DNA of 64,000 bases from Gremmenia infestans (lineage: Eukaryota; Ascomycota; Leotiomycetes; Helotiales; Hamatocanthoscyphaceae), in NCBI GenBank assembly GCA_032629725.1, contig JAFEVB010000002.1, positions 2,356,001-2,420,000 of the forward strand. Direction: 5' to 3'. The notes below the pieces were generated by a model. It saw only the letters and a list, made by a program, of their open reading frames with translations. It was not told where the DNA came from and did not search any database. Every line of letters begins with the position of its first letter. Positions within the stretch are counted from its first letter, which is position 1. Both the position numbers and the translations under genes were made by a program. Below, in pieces: positions 11,644-24,287 of the stretch.

Positions 11644-14600
11644 GCGGAATACTCACGGCGATATCAGTGGTGTTCCTGACCTGATTCACGAGTCGCTCAG
11701 TCAGAACGCGGGTTGCCATTGCCATTGCCAAATTGGGATGACCACGTACTGTAACGGGAGGGATGCCAAAATTTCACCGCCATCTTGAAGATCAGTACCA
11801 GTGGCCCTTTCCTCCCGAAGTAAAAGACGCCCGCTTCAACTACTTGTCTTGGATTGGAATAAGACTGAAGATAAGGAAGGTATTCTGCGGTGGAAAGCCA
11901 GTTTTGCCTTGCTGAGACATCCACGCAGGACTAGAAGCCGGCCACTTCACAGTTGAGACTGACCGACATGATGAGATATTTGATTGCAGTTTCAGGGGCA
12001 ATATGTGTCTACCGTTGATATGATACGAGAGGATACGAGAGGAAGAGATTTAAGCAGAATCATCAGTTCTGTGCTAGGATGACGTTTTGCTAAAGTATTT
12101 GAGGGAAGTCATCATCGCTTAATCGATATGAGGGAAAAGGAGGGAATAGAACGAAAGTGAATTGTCCCCTGTACTTTTTCTAAGGCTTTATTCGTATCCG
12201 ATTTCCAGGTTCTCCTAACGAATTAAGCCTGCAAGAAAAGTCTACACTTCGTATATCTTCAGCCATACCGAGTTGAGAGATAACTTGATATGATAGTCGG
12301 CCATCTACTCTTCATTTCCATTTACAGTTTCAGCCCTGCCGTGAAGCAATTGTTTTGAATTACAGCCGATTTGAAATTCTTTTGTACTTCAAGTGTGAAA
12401 TGGAGAAAAAGGACTCTGTACAAACAACAGCACAGGTCAAGACTGGTTCTGAATACTCTCATAGTAAATCTCCCAAGTTCTGGGCTGAAAACGATTGTTA
12501 ATCGAATATTGGGCAAATTGAGATAAAAGTTCCGGATAAAGCTGCAAAAAATTGCTAGATCCTGACCACGTCGTCACTTTTCGGTAGTGATGAGTCTTGT
12601 CACCTGCTGGTATGTATACCAGTGGGACTCTTTAAGCTTTTATCCTCAACATCGACTCGTATCGTGACTTGCTAGACGTTGGACGACTGAAGGATATCAG
12701 ATCATCGAATGTCACTCGACTCGTCCGACTCTATATTCCCCGCATATTGGTTAATTTTAATCAAAGCTTCAATAAAATTCATCAATGCTTTTAACTAGGA
12801 AATTTATTTTCAGTGGAAAAGACAACTTTGTCATGTGCTCAACGACAAGACGCGCGGGACGCCTCGAGTTCCTCCGTATATCATGTAGACGAAGCCATAA
12901 AGATAGCATTGACATTTTCATTGCATGAAGTACGACTCATGAATAGACAACCGATTCACGCAACCCAACGAGCGGTCGAATCTATCGAAACATCAACCCC
13001 ACAGTAATCGATAACAGGCCAGCGGACCCAGCCGCTGCTGCCACCGTGGACTGGACCAGCCGTCACCTTCTTCGGTGTCATGAAACCTTCTCGAAGACCC
13101 ATCATCAGGGTCCCGGATAAGCCAGAGCCGGAGACATGGCGAAATGCAGAACGAAGTCCGGCCCTACCGGGGGGTGCGGGTCGCTCTCCGGTTGAAATTT
13201 GCCCCCAAGCCTTCAATCTAAATGCCGAAGAAGATACCAACCGGAAGCAACTGTGATCGGCAATTTATTGCGTTTGGATTTTGGATAGATCTTCTGGCGT
13301 TCTTATACGGCAGAACGTGGCTCTTTTCGGCCTCGGATCCACTTGGTATGAGTCTAGGAGATCGCAATTTTGATATTACAGCTTTATAAGATAGCTAAAT
13401 CTTACATCCATGGTGTTTGATAACAACAAAAGTGTAACTCAATTTAGCTGAAGAGTAGGAATTGTACCGCAGCTATCGCCTTCAAAGTTCAAGCCCCCCC
13501 AACTTTAGAGGTGTGCTCGAAAGTCATCTGACTTATTATATGAAACATAGTAGTTTCGCTTTATAAAAACCAATTGAAGACCGTCGCAGCGCCACGGTAG
13601 CATTACATTTCCTCAACAGGCCCAGATCCTGCAATCTATTGCCAAGCTTTAAACCTTGTCGATTACCGACTACTCAATCATTGACCAATAGTTGAGAATC
13701 CGGGGAAGATAATTTCCTTCCAGTAGTAACTGGCCTAAGAGCTCCCGTAGTGAGGCTTACGGTCGGCTAGTTTACAAGTATCAATTACGGGGAATTTATC
13801 CCTAAGCTAGACTAGCTACTCCCATGAACTATTGGATGTTGTGATAAAGCCGAATATCAACTACAAACTTTGCGGGCCGCTCTTACTAATGTAATTGTCT
13901 AGGAATGATGAGATTTTGTAACGCCATATGAAGTACGTCAAATGAAACATAAAGATTGTCTGAATTTGAAGCAACGTGGGAGCAGTTGTATGATAAAGAG
14001 GGCATAAATAGTATAGTAGTACCGGCAGAATGGAACAAACTCCTAAAAGAAATGCAGATGAATATCGGGGTCAAGAAATCCGGTCTATCGGGACATGCTC
14101 GCTCAAAGAAGCCACATTGCAAAAACTCTTTCCTCGTCTGAGCGAACCCTCGAGCATGACCTAGCGTCCCCAACAGTGATTTTGGGAGCATCATCCGGAA
14201 TCCGCGGGTGGGGTTGGATGGCGGTCTGGTCTGTGGACGCTGGTTGGCTTCCAGCTCAAATAATGCCCCCAGGCGGACGAGGCCCGCAATGGCCCTAGTC
14301 TTCGGCAGGTGGAGTAACTCCATACTGGCTAATCGATACGACACGGGAAGAAGCGATTTGACTAAGTTGACTTGAGAGTTCGGATGGCAGGAAACATGAG
14401 CAGAGTGGAATGTCCTTTTCCTTCTGCTATATCCATGCTGTATGGCTATTTGTTGGCACGTTGTTTTCTCTCTCTGCACGTTTGGTGTCAAAAGTTGCAT
14501 ATGTAACAACCGAACTCGAACGTTTTCGTACCTGCATCGTACCTGCAGTACTAAAGGCAGGCCCGGCAAGCTTGAAGCAAGGCACCCACCCCTGATTGGT

Positions 14601-16917
14601 GGCAAGCTGGTGGAGACAGAATGCATGACCGATAAGACCACACCACTTGGCTCTTTTTCCACGCGGTCTTGAGCGCTGGCTTTTGGCCGAGCACCCTGGC
14701 TGATGGCGTTACATACGGAATAGCTTCCCAAAGCGCTCTCGTTCTGGAAGGCTACCGAAGGAATCCTTCCGCCTTCATAAAGCCAGGTGCATGGCGACGA
14801 AACTACCGTTAATGCAGAGTACTCTTAATGCAACCAACGATGTGCAATCATATGTGGATCGTCCAGCAGACACTGTCCGAGTAAAAGCAGCAGCGACTGC
14901 GCGCGTAAAGAAGCAAGCGTGGACGAACCTGGCTATCTTTAGGTCATCTTCGCACATCTCGCATGAGCCAATAATGCACGACTGCAGGCTCTTATGCAAG
15001 TCGCCAACAAGCACACACCATCAGCACAAAAAGCGTGGCACACTTAGTCGAGCGTGCAGAAAATAAAAACATTTTGTCGACGAGCGCGCCAATGGTCAGC
15101 GGGTGATGAATTATTTATGGTCGAGAGGCTGTCAGACCTTTGCGAAACGCTGATGTTCTGGGACAGTGTAGATACCATACCCTCCGTATAGTTAGTAACA
15201 GTAATGCTGACTCTACATACCACACCACTCTGTACCCATTTTGGGGTCGAAGCGCCGGTGGATCACCATGGCATCCGAGACCCTATCAGACGGGAACGAA
15301 CTCTCGGGCTGTAATCATCGTAATCGATAAGAAAGGCACCCCACATTGACAAGGGGGCCATCTGCTGACGCCTTACTCCGTATTTGTACTGTAGAGTCGT
15401 AGACTTACTCCGTACGGATTTAGCCCCCCTCAGTACAGTAGTACGGAGAAGTCTCGGTCCCACACTTGAGATCATCTCAAACGCTGGCGCAAAATCTTAG
15501 ACAAGACGGGATCGATCAGATGCATGTCTCTCTGTTCTGCGGAGTAGAAATTGAGGCGTGCGGGCGTGTTCGCGTGCTAGGGAATTTGAGTTAAAGGTCT
15601 TTTCTATATGACTAAATTAATCGACTTCAAAGCTGTTCAGCGTTGCTTTTGCTCCAAGACTAAAAAGAAAGCAGAAGGTAAAAAGGAGCTTACGCCGATG
15701 GAAGACATGGTTGCATTTGTACCTGCAGAAGCCTTTTTGGGAAGCTCGAACTTTGTGCCTCAAACCTGCCTTGAGGACGGCTCCGACATACATACATGAC
15801 TTTATCAATGTGGTAGACGTCCTAAAGCAGCCAACAGGATGGACTGAGGTTACACCTTATCTGCTGCATGCAACTCGTCCTGGCCAGCTAGACGTTTGCG
15901 TTCGTCATTGACTGGGGATTTCCAAAAGTTTCGTGTTTCATGCCTGACTTCCCCCACATGCACGTGCTGATCTTCCCAGCTTCGAAGCGGGGAAACTTCC
16001 CAGGAAGAATCTGACAATTAGCAAAGGGCTGACTGAAGGCTGAGTTGGCATTCATTCATTATCGTTAGACCCCAAGTCTCTGTGCAATAGTTTTGGAGGG
16101 GCTTGAGGGGTTGAACGATGGCAACGTTCCGGGAGGAAGAGAATAGCTTTTTCCACACAGCACACAGCAGCCAATTATTCAGGTACCGGCGTTTCTCAAC
16201 AGAGAAAATACTTGGATAGCTGCATCTCACATGTGTAGACTGTGTTCCTGTCACTCACGGCTGGTCCATTGTGCATGCAGGAGGGGTGCTGCGTAGTGTG
16301 AGTGGTTGTCGGCGTGTTTCGCGTCTCGCTTGAATTGTCTCCTGCTCAGCATTACATCGAATGAGATCGAGTTGGAAGTCGAATCTTTGGACTTCTTGCG
16401 ATCTAGTCGGCGCCGATACAATCGAGCATGGAATAGCCCCATATAAGTGTATGCTTTCTTGCTTCCTTGCGTTGTAGGCTCGCATGATGCCGATAAGAAG
16501 ATATGCCCATGCTATAAATTGCAATGCTAAGCTGAGCTCCGCCGGGCTGTGCAGCCATCATTGTAAAACCTCGGAGCATCGTGGGACATTTGGAACCTCT
16601 GCCTCTGGGAGAGAATAAACAGGCGACGTGGCGATCGAATCATCCTCGCTGCAGCCACCGCGCACCGCTATAATAATTGAGCCATATTTGAAGCTTCATA
16701 ATGAAGCTCATTGGGTTTCTAGATCCTTTGACTGGTCGGATCAGAACTCAGCAAATGCTTTTGCCACTTGCTACCATTACAGGCCACGGCTGCGCATGAG
16801 GTTCTTGTTGAGCCTGAATGACTCTCGCAGTGCTTGAATTAATTTCCCTCGCTGGTCTTGGTCCACCAGCACAGATCACTCTCGCATCGGTTCCTAATAA
16901 GTTATCTTAGCAAGACG

Positions 16918-16943
16918 TGCGTGCGTGCGTGCGTGTGTGCGTG
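16918..16943. repeat. GTGC/GTGT microsatellite
   Basis: A run of about 26 bases built from GTGC and GTGT units lies in the gene-poor region upstream of the Msn2-like gene. It is a simple sequence repeat with no coding context. Confidence 0.75.
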
Positions 16944-17559
16944 CTTGCAGAGAAGACTGTCGTTTTTGTTCAGCAGCAGCCGTGACCAACCAGATAAGCC
17001 ATCTAAAACATATCCTTTGGTGGTGCTGCGATCTTTTTAGCTAGCGCTCAGCCGAGGACTGTGGTGTTGTTTCTTTGTAAATGCCTAACAACTTCGTAGC
17101 TCGCTCGGCCTTATGCATGCACATTATTGCACCATGCATTCGTGTACGTCCAGCTTATTCAAGAGCGCTCGCCGCTTTGGAGCAGCAGCAGCAATTGGTG
17201 AGTGGCTCGTGTTTTCTGACGGTGGGTAGTGATCCCCGGCTAGGCAGTCCAACCAGGCCTTTAGGCTTCCCACCACTCCTAAACTCCCGGAGCATCCAGC
17301 GTCTGTGTATGGGACGGCAGGGGACGTAGCGTCTAACACGAAGGACCATTCAGACAAGGATCGTAGAACATCCACCCTACTCTGCACACCCAGCAGCTGG
17401 ACCGCATTTAGAAAATCGTGGGCCATCCATCCCATCTCATGCTGCCGGCTCCCCCAGACATGGGTCTGGATGCAGACTCACCCACTCAGCACAGCGCCTT
17501 TTCTGGTTCCTGGCCCACCCATTGACCACGCCTCCCAGTGCCTCTGAGACCTAACCATT

Positions 17560-18179
17560 TCTGTCCGGCCTGCCTATCTTGCCTTTATCACAGTCTGATC
17601 TCCTCGATGGTTACTTTATTTGCAGGGTCCCCGTCACCACGCTCGCTTGCTCTTTTTCTCCCATCATCACCAAGCCTTCTTCTTATACCGACAACCAGTT
17701 TCCCTTTTGTACATCGCCTCTCTTTGGAACATCTTCGACTTGTGCTCCTCTCTCATAGCCTTCTCGAATTTCTTCCGTACCTTCCTTTGGAACCTTGCTG
17801 TCTTTCTGCATCCTAACGAAACATCGATAATACCACAACGACTCACCACGAACCACTTTGCCGGCCTCCCTCCCACTCGGCGAATGAATGTATAATCAAA
17901 CTCAACATTACACCTATTAGACAGTCTTTGGAAACCCCAAAACTGTTGTCCAGTCTCTCCCTACTGTATCATATTTTTTGCTCACTACGAACATCGATCC
18001 GCCCGGCCTTTCCGCCCTCATACAACAGCATCCTACTTGTTTCGAAACCTAATCAACGAATTCGAACACTCGTAATTGAAAAGTCTCAGTGTACGTCTGC
18101 AAACAAACCCTGACTTTGGACTCGGAAGAACGCCTCGAAAGTAAAGAATGCAACTGACTCGATCTCTAGACACTTGACC
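17560..18179 (+). promoter_or_regulatory. Pyrimidine-rich leader of the Msn2-like gene
   Basis: Roughly 600 bases before the ATG at 18180 are strongly C/T-rich on the plus strand, especially about 17,620-17,830, as in long 5' leaders of highly regulated fungal genes. It contains several upstream ATGs with short frames (for example from 17538 and 17928), so upstream-ORF control is possible. The transcript start is not known; a leader intron (GT at about 18,092) cannot be excluded. Confidence 0.45.
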
Positions 18180-20270
18180 ATGGACTCTTCATATGCTCAC
18201 GCTCAAGCAATGGGACCGTCACCTTTCTTCTACTACAATCCTGATCCAAAGCCGGACAACCGTCAGCATGGGCATTTCTCTCAGCAGCCAAGCAACATTC
18301 AGGTACCAATCTACCACCCACACATGTACCAGATGCCTTCGACGCCAATCTACTCGAGGCCAAACTCATCGTGCTCGCAAGCACCTATGCAGCCCGTGTT
18401 CAGCACTAATTATGCTGCCAACATGACACCACTAGCCTCTCCCCGGCCGATGTACCACAAGCCGACAATTTTGATCCAGGAACACGCACCACACTTGATG
18501 ATGGAGTCCGAAGCCAACGATATGTACTACTACCCGTCGACACCCCCTTTGTCTGCGTCTGGAAGTGCTATCAGCAGCCCGACGAGCTGTGATGTTTTGC
18601 CAACACCCTTGAACACCAGCTTCTGTGGACTGGAGGGGTTTGAGGGGGTCAAGGAAGGTTGCGAGGGCGAAGTGCAGTCCGAGAACCTGGCTGGCAACGA
18701 ATGGACTCGATGCGGCTCCCCGCCAATGACTCCAGGTACGTTGAATGAAATTTACTATTGTATGCGTGCGCTTGCAGCTAGCCATATTACAAGAAAAGGC
18801 GGCATCAGGCGATAGTGTGGGAGGCCAGAGTAGAAGTTGGAGTAGGGCGTAACAAGTTGATGCGTGGATGGATATTTGTTTCGTGTCATGTTGCTACTTA
18901 CTCCCGGCTGAGACTGACTCGTTTCCCGCGTTATAGTGTTCATCCACCCAAATTCGCTTATGACATTTGGAAGCGCTAATGATTTGCAACCTGCGACATC
19001 CTGTCCCTCACTTGCATCTCCCAGCCCTTCCCCTTATCCGCGATCTGTCATCTCGGAACAAGACTTCGACTTCTGCGACCCGCGCAATTTGACGGTCACT
19101 TCTGGCACCTCAGTTTCTTCATCGAACACTGCCGCTCTTTCATCCAATCCAATTTTGGCCAAGACTGCTGCCGAATTTCCACCGCTGCCTACTCTCTGCG
19201 CCGGCGACGACGAAGAACACCGATACATGCTAGGGGGAGAAACGTACAACAATCAGGTGCCCGAGACCCAGGACACAAACCAGAATCTAAATCTCAGCTT
19301 CACAGCTCCATCCCACCACGGACTCCCCACATTCGACCATTTGTCTGACCTCGACTCGGAGGAAGACTTTGTTAATGGATTGGTGAATTTCCCAGCCACC
19401 GACAACGTCCAATTCCTTGGCAGCAAGAGACAGCGCACCAACTCCGGCTCCGATTTAGTCTCAATTGACAACGGCCCCTTCATCAGCGAGGACGAATTCG
19501 AGGACTTTGAGGAATTCGAGGACTCGGAGCAATTCGCTGTCGCCTGTCTCCCTAGCCCACCCGCGTCCGGATCAGAGACCGAAGTCAAGAAGGAAAAGAA
19601 GGAAAAGCGATCCAAGAGATCTAAGAAGGCTTGCCGTGACGACGACGAGGACAGCACAGAATTCGACAACCTTGTCAGATCCCGCAAATACACCGTCCCA
19701 ATGGACTCCGCTTCTGGAGCTCCAGCTCAGGAGAGCACTGCTGAAGGTCAGCAAAACAACAGTGCTCCAAGCCAGTCGGGCTCCTCGGAACAACATGCCA
19801 CCAACAGTGTCATGGGGTCCGAGTCTGGTGCCACTCCCACGCAAGCTCCTGTCAACCGTCGAGGCCGTAAGCAATCATTGACCGAAGATCCCTCCAAGAC
19901 ATTCGTCTGCGAGATCTGCAACCGTCGATTCAGACGTCAAGAACACCTCAAGAGACACTACCGATCCCTACACACCGAAGACAAGCCATTCGAATGCCAC
20001 GAGTGCGGGAAGAAATTTTCTCGCAGTGACAACCTTGCCCAACATGCTCGCACCCATGGTAGTGGAGCCATCGTTATGGGCGTGTTGGAAGAGGGTGAAC
20101 TCCCTTCGGAACATATGGATTCTGGTGACGGCGAGCACATCCACAGCCTTGGTAGTGTTCTCTTCAACGTCGCTGCCGCTGCTTCTGGCAGTGACAGTGA
20201 ACACTCCTCGGAAGGTGGAAGCAGTGGGACAGACAGCCAGTCCCGCAAGAAGCGTAAGCGCTCTGAATAA
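18180..20270 (+). CDS. msnA: Msn2/MsnA/Seb1-type C2H2 stress regulator
   Basis: Exons 18180-18735 and 18937-20270 give about 629 residues; splicing joins PPMTP to VFIHPNSL. Two C2H2 zinc fingers lie at about residues 508-560: CxxC with HYRSLH, the linker TEDKPFEC, then CGKKFSRSDNLAQHARTH. This finger pair is diagnostic for the yeast Msn2/Msn4, Aspergillus MsnA and Trichoderma Seb1 group, which binds the stress element AGGGG and activates osmotic, oxidative and heat stress genes. The N-terminal half is Pro/Ser/Tyr-rich and probably disordered; an acidic EDEFEDFEEFEDSEQF stretch precedes a basic KKEKKEKRSKRSKKA region that may be a nuclear localisation signal. The C-terminus ends in another basic KKRKRSE. 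The ATG has an ACC context and precedes all conserved sequence. Confidence 0.92.
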
Positions 20271-22077
20271 GTTGCCTACTTGTTCTACCAATACCCCAAG
20301 TAGTCGGCGGACACTTACCTCCCCACTACTTGGTATGAATATCACGAAACCAAAAAAAAGTCTTAATTGCTTAGTGGACTTGCTCTTCCTTTACTCGGAT
20401 GGTCTCTTGGGATAGAAGGCCTCGCGGCCAACTCATGCTGTCATGATGGATGGGGGGTTTGAAATTAAAAGTCCTCCGTGTGTTTTCCTGCCACGAAGAT
20501 TTCCATTTTCTGTATTAAATTTCATTCAAGAATTTTTGTTCGTTTTAGCGTCATGACAGAACCAAATGGGGAAAAGGCGGAGGGCATGTATCGGTATTCG
20601 GAGGATGGGTTCAAGTGTTTTGTTTCTTTACATTCGTTGTAATACTATTGCGAACGGAAGCTGGCCAACCGTTTCGCACGTCATCTTCGCCTTGCAATTC
20701 CATCACCTTTTTCAACGTCCTATTGCTCAGAACGTGCTGGTCACGAATGTACACCAGCTGCCTATTGTATAAAGAAATGCTCAAACATGATTCCTATTCT
20801 ACGTTCAAATCAATGGATTCTTGTGCCATACCGCGTGGCCAGCTCATCTCTGCTACATACCTAGGTAGGTAAGATAAAAACTTCGCAACAGCCAGAGAAG
20901 ATGCGGCTATTTATGTTTTAATGCTCTACGGCATACGCCAGCGGCGATAGGTTCATTCGCTATTGCGGAAACTACTGATCGTTCCCTTCCTGCTCACATG
21001 GCATCGCCGCGCGCGGCCTCTTTTGACATTAGCAAAGTTGGCCCTGCTGTTGTCTGCCTCAACCTCGTTCTATAGTCCTTCTATTCTCTGAATTTCCTCT
21101 TCATTTCTTTCCCAACAGCTCTGTGTTTGTCCCAACTAACTTTTTCGCATTTGAATTCGCACTGCTTTTGCAGAGGGGTACCTGTACTTAATTTAATTCT
21201 ACCATTACTATGGAAAGGGGCGGTATTATATATCAGAGGTGGACGGACTGGTGTCTCAGTTGTATCGCAGGATATGAATTTATTTTGCGTCGATATCCAT
21301 TTCGTCATTCTAGCAGTGCTGTGTGTGGGGCTGTAGAGTCTGTAGGAGGATGGTTGGAAGGCGTGCACTTTTCTTTAATGCTCGGTCTGGGTAGTCTGTT
21401 GGGAGGTGGTTGTCAAGCAAGTGCAGACCCGCCTCATCGAATCCTAGTCCTTCTCCTTCTACCTCTTCTTACTCCAGCGCTTTCTTTCACGGGCATTCCG
21501 AATGTGTTGTCTGCACTAGCCGAGGCTTTGCTTATGGAGGAAAACGGGCGGTATAATGACAGCCTATTCCATTATTCCCTTATTAGAATCTATAGAATAT
21601 TTCTTCACTTTTCATGTTTTTGGGGGGTTTTACGGAGGGGTTAAAAAAGTAGCTATATTCTATATCATAGACTAAGAAGGTCTTAAAGGTCGGAAATAAT
21701 ATGCGCTTCTTACTTTTATAAATAAATTAAGTAAGTTTAGTGCGGTCCTAGTCAAATGTAATACCATAGTGATTACTGGCCACCTATAGTTCTTGATAAT
21801 AGAAGGGATGAGTTTAGTTTCTGTCCCAAAAACGCAAACAACTTATGCTAGGTGTATATCAAAGACCGAAGCTTTCTCTATGGGGAATATATGTGGTTTA
21901 CGAGATGAAAACCAGTTTTACTTATTAAAATATTTTGATTCTTGTGAATACTATCTGGAGCTAGAAAACAGTTGCATTTGACTATTCAACTACCAAAAAT
22001 TTATTGCGATGTGACTGCACCATCTGCACCATATTAGTCGACCGAAGTTCGTTAGTTATTCGCCTCGCGGAAAACCA
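20271..22077. other. Intergenic region, partly AT-rich
   Basis: The 3' flank of the Msn2-like gene and the 3' flank of the amidohydrolase meet here, so no promoter is required for either. A second TACCTAGGTAGGTA palindrome lies at 20858-20871. About 21,560-22,000 is AT-rich with many short stops, resembling mutated repeat DNA. A 144-codon frame at 21210-21644 is unrecognised and not called. Confidence 0.5.
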
Positions 22078-23685
22078 TCAACCGGGCCTTCCTTGGAAAT
22101 GCTTCAACTCATCACTCTCATAATCGTAAACCTCAACACCCTCAAAGTAAGTTTTGAGCACTAAAGTCGTGCTGATATCCTCCACCTTTAGGAGATCTCT
22201 GTCTAGAATAATAAAGTTCGCCAACTTGCCAGGTGTGATACTCCCCTCAATCTCGGCCCTCCCAACAGCGAACGCGCCATCCATAGTCATGATCTGAATT
22301 ATTTGCTCGATCTTCATCTCCCATCCCTTGCGTCCCTGCAGCAGTGCTTGGAGACCCGGGAAACAATTTGGGGTCTCGGGCGCAAATACCCAGTCAGAAC
22401 CAATAGTCATGAGAGCCCCAGCGGCCTGCAACGCGGTAAATGGATACACTGACAACGGATTCGTTTCTGGTTGGAAGGCCGACTCATGCCAGATCGCTGG
22501 CGACATTTCCGCCGTAATTCTCAACTCCTTGTAGCGAGGGAAATCTTCGGCGGATACATCCATATTATGTGCGAGTTCATGGCGGGGCCCATTGGGGCGG
22601 CGTTTGCGCATAGCCGCGAAGCAGTCAAGTGCGAAGCGCGCAGAACCCTGCCCGCAGCAGTGTACTTTGCATGTGCGACCCTCTTTGTCAAAACGCTCAA
22701 TGGCGTCGACGAAGGTATCTTGAGGCACTAGGATCTTCTCGTAATCAGGCTTGTTGTCGTGTGTGAGCCCACAGTGGGTCAGATGTGGAGGCCATGGAAC
22801 GCCGTCAAGCCAGAACTTAACGAAGTTAGGGTTGAAATGTTTGGTCTCGTAGCGGTAGGCACTGTTGATACTGCCGATAAGTGTTTCCGGAACTTCACCG
22901 CTAAATGCAGCTCCCCAGAACACCACATGCGCATCCATATGAACTGAAAGTTTCCCCATCTCATCGAGCTTCTTTGCGGCCTCGAGATAAATGCCATTGG
23001 CGGAAGCCTCCTGTACAGAAGTGAAGCCGAATCTGTTTTCCATCTTGACACCAAACTCGAGTGCTTCCAAGTGATGTTCAGGCGACCCTTTTGGAATTGC
23101 GGCAAACATCCGCTTTGCAGCGCCTTCAACTAGTTCCCCAGTGATGGTTCCATCATCACGACGAACATAGTATCCATCCCAAGGGTCCTTATCGTCCTCT
23201 TTGTATCCGGCGGCTTTGAGTGCTGCCGTATTGGCAAACATATTGTGTCCTGTGTATTCGCGAATAACGACTGGCTGATCACCAAAGGCATCATCGAGGA
23301 ATTTTCGATCAGGCTTTCGGTTCTCGAAGTGTGCGTAATGGTAGAAATGGCCAATGAGCCAGTTGCCGACCGTTTCAAGATGCTGGCAACCCCCAGCATA
23401 AGATTTCAGCTTTTTCACACTCTCCTCAGGTGAGCAACCGGTACCGCCAAGCTTTGCTTGGAAGAGCTGCTCGTCGGCGGCAAGTAAGACATGTGAATGA
23501 GCATCGTGCATTCCAGGCATCACGAACTGGCCTTTAAGGTCAACGACTTTGTTGCCCAGCTTTTCTATGTCGGTCGTCGATCCAACAGCCCCAAAAGTGC
23601 CATCTTCATTGACGACGAAGGCCTCCGCAATTGGAATGTTAGGGTCAACCGTATAGACATTTCCGTTGATGTAGGTGGTAGCCAT
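22078..23685 (-). CDS. Amidohydrolase 3 family metal-dependent hydrolase
   Basis: A single exon of 535 residues, ATG at 23683-23685. The opening TTYINGNVYTVDPNIPIAEA is typical of amidohydrolase family 3 (PF07969, YtcJ-like). The metal-binding HxH sits in PGMHDAHSHVLLA (about residues 58-70). Later candidates are the His in CKVHCCGQGSA, the His in RHELAHNMDV and the Asp in IGSDWVFAPETPN. The usual HAIGDRA loop is replaced by HCCGQGSA and the usual IEHAQ by ELAHNM, so substrate choice may be unusual. These enzymes cleave amide or related C-N bonds; I cannot name the substrate. No signal peptide or membrane segment is seen, so it is probably cytosolic. It is divergent from an MFS transporter at 24288 and close to a Zn2Cys6 regulator, which suggests a small catabolic cluster. 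Confidence 0.87.
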   Translation of the reverse strand: MATTYINGNVYTVDPNIPIAEAFVVNEDGTFGAVGSTTDIEKLGNKVVDLKGQFVMPGMHDAHSHVLLAADEQLFQAKLGGTGCSPEESVKKLKSYAGGCQHLETVGNWLIGHFYHYAHFENRKPDRKFLDDAFGDQPVVIREYTGHNMFANTAALKAAGYKEDDKDPWDGYYVRRDDGTITGELVEGAAKRMFAAIPKGSPEHHLEALEFGVKMENRFGFTSVQEASANGIYLEAAKKLDEMGKLSVHMDAHVVFWGAAFSGEVPETLIGSINSAYRYETKHFNPNFVKFWLDGVPWPPHLTHCGLTHDNKPDYEKILVPQDTFVDAIERFDKEGRTCKVHCCGQGSARFALDCFAAMRKRRPNGPRHELAHNMDVSAEDFPRYKELRITAEMSPAIWHESAFQPETNPLSVYPFTALQAAGALMTIGSDWVFAPETPNCFPGLQALLQGRKGWEMKIEQIIQIMTMDGAFAVGRAEIEGSITPGKLANFIILDRDLLKVEDISTTLVLKTYFEGVEVYDYESDELKHFQGRPG

Positions 23686-24287
23686 GCTGCAGTGAGAATA
23701 ATGATTAAAGGTGCTTGCAGCTTGACATGGAGCTGGAGAGATGTTTATACCTCACACATTGCGGGGCATCCTGGCACCAACATAACAAACTTCTGGGGAA
23801 CCTTCTTTGCTTATCGTTATCGTAACAAACACGGCTGGCGATCCCTTGAGTGATCCGAGTGAGACTCGGAAAGATTGTCAATAGCGTCCATAATGCGGGG
23901 CGCTGGAATATGCGAGATTCCAAGCGGCTCCACCCAAGACCGGTTGAGCAGCCCTACAGCACCGATGGCAATGAAGCTTCCGCTCTAAGCATTGTGTCTG
24001 GTAGCTTTGTAGGGTCGGTTCGTCCTTAGCTGAGATTTTGTGGACGTCTGATCATTTGTGATTGCGAGATGATAACGGGAAAGCTCGAAAAGGAAGCATT
24101 TGGGGGATCGTTAGTTTTGAGAAGACTGAGATAAGATACGCTGTTCAATACTGTCCAAATAGATATGAAAGTCAAGGTGATAAGGAGCAGCTCTCAATGG
24201 CAGAGTGGAATATATAGAAGCCTCCCCAACTTATAACTTCTCTCAACCACTTGGCAAGAACATTTCCCTGAAAACAAATCACTCACA
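23686..24287. promoter_or_regulatory. Bidirectional promoter with two GCGGGGC sites
   Basis: This 602-base gap separates the amidohydrolase and MFS start codons, so it should drive both. It carries GCGGGGC twice in the same orientation, at 23761-23767 and 23895-23901, each after an AT-rich AT(T/G) triplet. The sequence fits the CreA/Mig1 carbon-repression consensus SYGGRG and might also be half-sites for the neighbouring Zn2Cys6 factor. Both readings are inference. Confidence 0.45.

Larger units (their letters stand above)
10101..17559. other. 7.5 kb gene-poor region
   Basis: No protein family or RNA gene is recognised in this long stretch. It has AT-rich stretches (about 10,430-10,610 and 11,140-11,230), an ACAT tetranucleotide run at about 11,625-11,643, a GTGC run at about 16,918-16,943, and two TACTCCGTA motifs (15,374 and 15,406). 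The largest open frame, 13886-14731 on the minus strand (281 codons, TTG start, first ATG about 35 codons in), shows no domain. The region lies upstream of a stress regulator and may hold distal promoter, non-coding transcripts or fast-evolving genes I cannot see. Confidence 0.5.

Noticed and set aside
21210..21644. 144-codon frame with hydrophobic stretch
   Set aside because: Lies in partly AT-rich DNA, lacks conserved features and has no splice partners.
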